Origin: an uncultured Porphyromonadaceae bacterium
GTDB taxonomy: Bacteria > Bacteroidota > Bacteroidia > Bacteroidales > Muribaculaceae
Direction: 5' to 3'
NCBI GenBank assembly: GCA_900545955.1
Contig: URAU01000028.1
Location: 1 to 11,124 of the forward strand
Length of the DNA stretch: 11,124 nt
The position numbers were made by a program, and so were the translations under genes. Positions 7,754-11,124 of the stretch are shown here, in pieces; position 1 is the first letter of the stretch, and each line of letters starts with the position of its first letter. The notes beneath the pieces were generated by a model. It was not told where the DNA came from, did not search any database, and was given only the letters and a program-made list of their open reading frames with translations.

Positions 7754-8791
7754 TCATACGCGCGGAAGCGGAGTAGCGGAGAGGGGTGCGGCGGAGGGTG
7801 CGGCCTCTTCGGCGGCAACCGCCGGCTGCACCTTGGCTTCCCATCCGAGAGCACTCGCACCGAGAATGGCGGCGTCGGCCTCCTTGAGATCGGAAAGGAG
7901 CACTTTCACCTTCCCTTTCCAGATACCCATAAGATTCTTCTCGAGCGAATCGCGGAGCGGACGCATCAGCAGTTCGCCGCTCTTTGCCAGACCGCCGAAG
8001 AGCACGAACGCCTCGGGAGCGGAGAATACGGTAAAATCGGCCAGAGCTGCGCCGAGAATGTCGCCGGTGAACTCAAATACGTCGCGGGCGAGCTTGTCGC
8101 CTGCCATTGCCGCATCATAGACGTCCTTGGAAGTAATATCTTCTATTGCCATGTTGCGCAGCAGGGAGGGCTCGGTGGCGCGGGCCTCGAGGAATTCGCG
8201 GGCAGTGCGGGCAACGCCCGTAGCCGAGCAATATGCCTCCAGGCATCCGGTGCGGCCGCAGCCGCAGAGGCGCCCGTTGTTGCGCTTCATGATTACGTGG
8301 CCGAGCTCGCCGGCAAAGCCGTCGTGGCCGTAGACCAGCTGACCGTTGATTACGATGCCGGATCCTACGCCGGTGCCGAGCGTAATCATAATGAAATCCT
8401 TCAGGCCACGAGCCACGCCATAGGTCATCTCGCCGATGGCGGCTGCGTTGGCGTCGTTAGTCACGGAAACAGGTACGCCGAATTTGTCGGCTACCAGCTG
8501 CGCCAGGGGTATGGGGGTGGGCCACGGGAGGTTCACACCGTCCTCGATGGTTCCGGTATAATAATTGGCGTTGGGGGCGCCGATGCCGATGCCGTGAATC
8601 TTGCCGATGGCTTCGTTGACGTCCATCAGCTTGGTGAGTTCTGTGTGGAGTTCGTCGATGTAAGCCTCGACGGTGGGATGCTTGCGAGTTTTAATCGAAC
8701 TGCTGGCCAGCACGACGCCGCGTGCGTCGACAATTCCAAACACTGTGTTGGTGCCACCTATGTCGATTCCGACTACGTAGGGTTTGCTCAT
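7754..8791 (-). CDS. ROK-family sugar kinase (probable glucokinase/hexokinase)
   Basis: 345-residue cytoplasmic kinase that would phosphorylate glucose or a related hexose at C6 with ATP. The phosphate-binding loop DIGGTNT is at 10-16. The catalytic base is D113 in TNDANAAAIGE, and the second ATP loop is LGTGVGSGIVING (138-150). The ROK signature continues to GELGH, where E162 and H165 should contact the sugar. The structural zinc site is complete: H165, C176, C178 and C183 in CGCGRTGCLEAYC. There is no helix-turn-helix before the ROK domain, so it is an enzyme, not a repressor of the NagC type. The fold ends near residue 320; the last ~25 residues are an Ala/Pro-rich tail that I do not recognise as part of the family. 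B. fragilis RokA is a characterised relative of this type with broad hexose range, but orthology is not shown here. Exact sugar uncertain. Confidence 0.93.
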   Translation of the reverse strand: MSKPYVVGIDIGGTNTVFGIVDARGVVLASSSIKTRKHPTVEAYIDELHTELTKLMDVNEAIGKIHGIGIGAPNANYYTGTIEDGVNLPWPTPIPLAQLVADKFGVPVSVTNDANAAAIGEMTYGVARGLKDFIMITLGTGVGSGIVINGQLVYGHDGFAGELGHVIMKRNNGRLCGCGRTGCLEAYCSATGVARTAREFLEARATEPSLLRNMAIEDITSKDVYDAAMAGDKLARDVFEFTGDILGAALADFTVFSAPEAFVLFGGLAKSGELLMRPLRDSLEKNLMGIWKGKVKVLLSDLKEADAAILGASALGWEAKVQPAVAAEEAAPSAAPLSATPLPRV

Positions 8792-8809
8792 TTTTTCAGT
8801 TGTAAGAAA

Positions 8810-8817
8810 TAAAGGTA
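8810..8817 (-). promoter_or_regulatory. Weak -7 candidate for the ROK kinase
   Basis: On the minus strand 8817-8810 reads TACCTTTA, one mismatch from TAnnTTTG. The -33 region is poor (TCCG 20 bases upstream), and the leader before the ATG at 8791 would be only about a dozen bases. It is listed because nothing better is seen upstream of this gene. Confidence 0.2.
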
Positions 8818-8913
8818 AGAAATTATAAGCGACTGTTCGGAATTAAGCCATAGCATCCGGAGCGGATTGCATCAATAACTCCTGCCAAGTCACATTTTGT
8901 AAGACTTTCTCAT

Positions 8914-8947
8914 GGAAAGATAATCCGGGGGAACGGATTATCTTTCC
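8914..8947. repeat. Perfect 14-bp inverted repeat in a divergent promoter region
   Basis: GGAAAGATAATCCG (8914-8927) and CGGATTATCTTTCC (8934-8947) are exact inverted copies with a six-base spacer GGGGAA. There is no T-run on either side, and both flanking genes point away from it, so it is unlikely to be a terminator of either one. It could be an operator for a dimeric regulator, a hairpin in a 5' leader, or part of a small RNA. The repeat is certain, its role unknown. Confidence 0.7.
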
Positions 8948-8956
8948 GCATACAAA

Positions 8957-9026
8957 TTTATTGATTTTCCGCAAGGACGCCAATAATATAACATACTTTT
9001 TTCATTTTTAAGCAAAAATCAATAAA
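8957..9026. repeat. 12-bp AT-rich inverted repeat spanning a 46-base loop
   Basis: TTTATTGATTTT (8957-8968) and AAAATCAATAAA (9015-9026) are exact inverted copies 46 bases apart, starting ten bases after the 14-bp dyad. In DNA this AT-rich, a 12-base match could arise by chance, so the functional weight is low. The loop holds TACTTTTT (8994-9001), a one-mismatch -7 box for the plus strand. Confidence 0.45.
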
Positions 9027-9164
9027 CCATGGCGATAAATACATTCCCCGATATATAGCAGCCCTCAGCCACAATAAATCGCCCCCGCGTGCGTTAAGAT
9101 TTACAGGGTGCCATTCCAGATTAAGGCACTTTATTATTTTCGGAATAATATCATTTCAGAACCC

Positions 9165-11096
9165 ATGAACAAAGCATCGTTGTTGCTGGCCATCGCTGCC
9201 GGAGCCGCATGTGCCGTCGCCGCCAAAAGCGCAGGCGACCAGGTGCTTATGACCATCAACAAAAAGCCTGTAAGCCTTGGCGAGTTTGAATATCTCTACC
9301 ACAAGAACCAGAGCCAGCAGCTCGCCAGTCAGCCTATCGAGGAATATCTCGAGATGTTTGTCACCTACAAGCAGAAGGTGGCCGACGCCGAAGCCGAAGG
9401 CATCGACAAGAGCGAAGCCTTCCAGAACGAATTCGACGGCTACCGCCGTGACCTTTCCGCCCCATATCTTGAAGACCGTGCCGTGGAAGACAGCCTCGTC
9501 AACGCCATCTACGAACGCATGAAGACCGACGTCGACGTAAGCCACATCATGGTGGCCTCCCGAGGAGAAAACGTCGACCGGGGCGCCCAGCGCCAGCGGC
9601 TCGATTCGATACGCACGGCCATCCTCGCCGGGAGCGATTTCGAACAGCTCGCGCGCAGATTCTCGATAGACCCCGCCGTGAGCCGAACGGGCGGACGTAT
9701 GGGCATCATCCCTGTGATGCGCCTCCCCTTCCAGTTTGAGGACGCCGCCTACGCCACCGCCGTCGGCGATATTTCGCCCGTAATCGAGACTCCCTTCGGT
9801 TTCCATATCGTGAAAGTCAATGCCAAGACTCCGGCCCGCGGCCAGGTGCTCGTGGAGCATATTCTGAAGCTCACCCAGGGACTCTCCGACGCAGAGGCTG
9901 CCGCCAAGAAAGCCCAGATTGATTCGCTCTACACCGTAGTGACCGCCGACAGCGCCAATTTCGCCGACGTGGCACGCCGTGAAAGCGAAGATCCCGGCTC
10001 GCGCCGCGAGGGTGGCAGACTCCCCTGGTTCGGAGCCGGACAGATGGTGCCCGAATTCGAAGCCATCTCCTTCGAACTCCCCGTGGGCGGCATCTCCAAG
10101 CCCGTGCAGACCGCTTACGGCTATCATATCGTCCATAAGCTCGACGCACGCGGCGTAGACACCAAGGAGAACCTCACGCCCCAGATCAAGAGCGCCCTCA
10201 GCCGCGACGACCGCAGCGCTTGGCCCCGTCAGCGCAAGGTTGCCCAGCTCCGCAAGAAATACAATGCCCGCATCGACGCCCGCACACTTCAGGCCGTCGA
10301 CGACGAGATTACCGCCAACGGCGGCCTCGACAGCACGCTCATGGCCCGCTACATCAACGACAACCGCACGATTGCCCTAATAGGCAAGCAGGAAGTTCCC
10401 GTATCGGAAATCGTTGCCGAAATGTACGGCCCGCTCCGCGGCTCCATCGACGATCAGCTCGCCCGCTTCGCCGAATTCGTAAACGGCAACCTCGACAACG
10501 CCGTGATTGAAGCCGAGCGCAACGCCCTCGCCGAGACAAACACCGACTACCGCAACCTCCTCAACGAATATCGCGACGGAATGCTTCTTTTCGAAGTTTC
10601 CGACCGCAAAGTCTGGTCGAAAGCCAAGAAAGACCGCGAGGGCCTGGAAAACTTCTTCAAAGCCAACCGCGACCGCTACAGCTGGGACAAACCACGCTTC
10701 AAGAGCTTCATCGTGTTCGCCACCTCCGACTCCATCGCTCAGGCCGCCCAGGCCTTCCTGGCCGAGAATCCGCAGGCTCCCGACAATGTAGCCACCGCCC
10801 TCCGCCAGAAGTTCGGCTCCAAGGAAATAAAGGTCGAGAAGGTAATCGCCTCGAAAGGCGAGAACGCCATAACCGACTACCTCGGCTTCGGCGGTGAAAA
10901 GCCCGAAGCCACCGGCAAATGGGCCTACTACTTCCCCTACCTCAACAAAGTGCTTGACGCCCCCGAGGAGGCAGCCGACGTTCGCGGCGCCGTGACCGGC
11001 GACTACCAGAACTACCTCGAGCAGCAGTGGATCGGCGAACTCAAAAAACTCTACCCCGCCAAAATCAACAAGAAAGTACTCAAGCAGGCCAAATAA
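9165..11096 (+). CDS. Periplasmic peptidyl-prolyl isomerase with two parvulin domains (SurA/PpiD-like)
   Basis: 643-residue exported folding factor, probably assisting outer-membrane protein maturation in the periplasm. A Sec signal peptide covers about 1-22 (MNKASLLLAIAAGAACAVAA). Residues about 23-120 form a helical SurA-type N-terminal chaperone region (GEFEYLYHKNQSQ, YKQKVADAEAEG). Parvulin domain 1 is about 123-217 (VSHIMVAS; FEQLARRFSIDP; GGRMGIIP; FGFHIVKV). Domain 2 is about 228-326 (VEHILKL; FADVARRESEDPGS; GGRLPWFGAGQMVPEFE; YGYHIVHKLD) and keeps the more canonical catalytic outline. The remaining ~315 residues lack a recognised domain and end in KINKKVLKQAK, an ending I associate with Bacteroidetes members of this family. 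The start at 9165 is chosen over an in-frame GTG at 9108, because only the former puts the signal peptide at the N-terminus. The TAA stop (11094-11096) is genomic but directly abuts adapter sequence, so downstream context is lost. Confidence 0.92.
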   Translation: MNKASLLLAIAAGAACAVAAKSAGDQVLMTINKKPVSLGEFEYLYHKNQSQQLASQPIEEYLEMFVTYKQKVADAEAEGIDKSEAFQNEFDGYRRDLSAPYLEDRAVEDSLVNAIYERMKTDVDVSHIMVASRGENVDRGAQRQRLDSIRTAILAGSDFEQLARRFSIDPAVSRTGGRMGIIPVMRLPFQFEDAAYATAVGDISPVIETPFGFHIVKVNAKTPARGQVLVEHILKLTQGLSDAEAAAKKAQIDSLYTVVTADSANFADVARRESEDPGSRREGGRLPWFGAGQMVPEFEAISFELPVGGISKPVQTAYGYHIVHKLDARGVDTKENLTPQIKSALSRDDRSAWPRQRKVAQLRKKYNARIDARTLQAVDDEITANGGLDSTLMARYINDNRTIALIGKQEVPVSEIVAEMYGPLRGSIDDQLARFAEFVNGNLDNAVIEAERNALAETNTDYRNLLNEYRDGMLLFEVSDRKVWSKAKKDREGLENFFKANRDRYSWDKPRFKSFIVFATSDSIAQAAQAFLAENPQAPDNVATALRQKFGSKEIKVEKVIASKGENAITDYLGFGGEKPEATGKWAYYFPYLNKVLDAPEEAADVRGAVTGDYQNYLEQQWIGELKKLYPAKINKKVLKQAK

Positions 11097-11124
11097 CTGT
11101 CTCTTATACACATCTGACGCTGCC
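11097..11124. other. Nextera/Tn5 sequencing-adapter contamination at the contig end
   Basis: CTGTCTCTTATACACATCT (11097-11115) is the exact complement of the 19-base Tn5 mosaic end, and GACGCTGCC (11116-11124) continues into the reverse complement of the Nextera Read 1 adapter. This is library-preparation sequence, not genome. The true DNA ends at 11096. On the minus strand an open frame starting in it begins MYKRQ, a known signature of translated adapter in databases. Confidence 0.98.

Larger units (their letters stand above)
8792..9164. other. AT-rich divergent intergenic region with two inverted repeats
   Basis: These 373 bases separate the minus-strand kinase from the plus-strand isomerase. 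The kinase-proximal part holds one weak promoter candidate (8810-8817). The middle holds a 14-bp dyad (8914-8947) and a 12-bp dyad (8957-9026). From about 8940 on the sequence is markedly more AT-rich than the neighbouring genes. A small hairpin, ATCCG-GAG-CGGAT, lies at 8855-8867. For the isomerase I see no good promoter; TATTTTCG at 9135-9142 is a one-mismatch -7 box without a -33 partner. No tRNA or convincing small gene was found. Confidence 0.55.

Noticed and set aside
9029..9058. Nine-codon frame (ATG to TAG) upstream of the isomerase, considered as a leader peptide.
   Set aside because: It has no run of regulatory codons, no ribosome site, and a length expected by chance.
9108..9164. 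GTG start that would lengthen the isomerase by 19 residues.
   Set aside because: It would bury the clear signal peptide that starts at the ATG at 9165.
1..11096. Search for a novel defence, mobile or biosynthetic system.
   Set aside because: Every long gene belongs to a known housekeeping or envelope family, and no integrase, transposase, repeat array, toxin-antitoxin pair or unknown gene cluster is present.

Overview
The window looks like ordinary chromosomal housekeeping DNA from a gut-type member of the Bacteroidetes, most likely order Bacteroidales. The visible G+C content is moderately high, which would fit groups such as Muribaculaceae, but I cannot settle the family by eye. The reasons are the Bacteroidetes-style promoters (TAnnTTTG -7 boxes with TTTG-like -33 boxes), A-rich leaders without clear Shine-Dalgarno sites, a DnaE with a lysine/alanine/glutamate-rich insertion in its PHP domain, the dnaE-trxA pairing, and a long SurA-like isomerase ending in a KINKKVL-type tail. 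The window is evidently a metagenomic or isolate contig prepared with Nextera chemistry, because its last 28 bases are sequencing adapter and not genome.

Layout from left to right. A family 9 (heptosyltransferase-like) glycosyltransferase lies on the minus strand at 88-1167. It is divergent from dnaE (1369-5160, plus), and the gap holds a recognisable promoter for each direction. dnaE is followed after 60 bases by trxA (5221-5544, plus), probably in one transcript, which ends at a perfect 16-bp hairpin. That hairpin also serves the convergent minus-strand gene at 5650-6345, a glycine-zipper OmpA-domain lipoprotein. A second divergent gap (6346-6691) leads to an EamA/DMT-family ten-helix transporter (6692-7648, plus). 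This gene converges on a ROK-family sugar kinase (7754-8791, minus) across a perfect 22-bp-stem hairpin that looks like a bidirectional terminator. A third divergent gap (8792-9164), AT-rich and holding two inverted repeats, leads to a periplasmic two-parvulin-domain peptidyl-prolyl isomerase (9165-11096, plus), whose stop codon directly abuts the adapter.

The genes do not form a single pathway. Three concern the cell envelope: LPS-type glycosyl transfer, a peptidoglycan-binding lipoprotein, and an outer-membrane-protein chaperone/isomerase. The others cover chromosome replication, thiol redox, metabolite transport and hexose phosphorylation. The strand alternation produces three divergent promoter regions and two convergent terminator regions, so most genes look like single-gene units apart from dnaE-trxA.

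I found no mobile element, CRISPR array, tRNA or rRNA, defence island or biosynthetic cluster, and no evidence of an undescribed system. The points most worth a second look are the adapter tail, a DnaE PHP domain that keeps all nine metal-ligand residues, and the unexplained dyads between the kinase and the isomerase.
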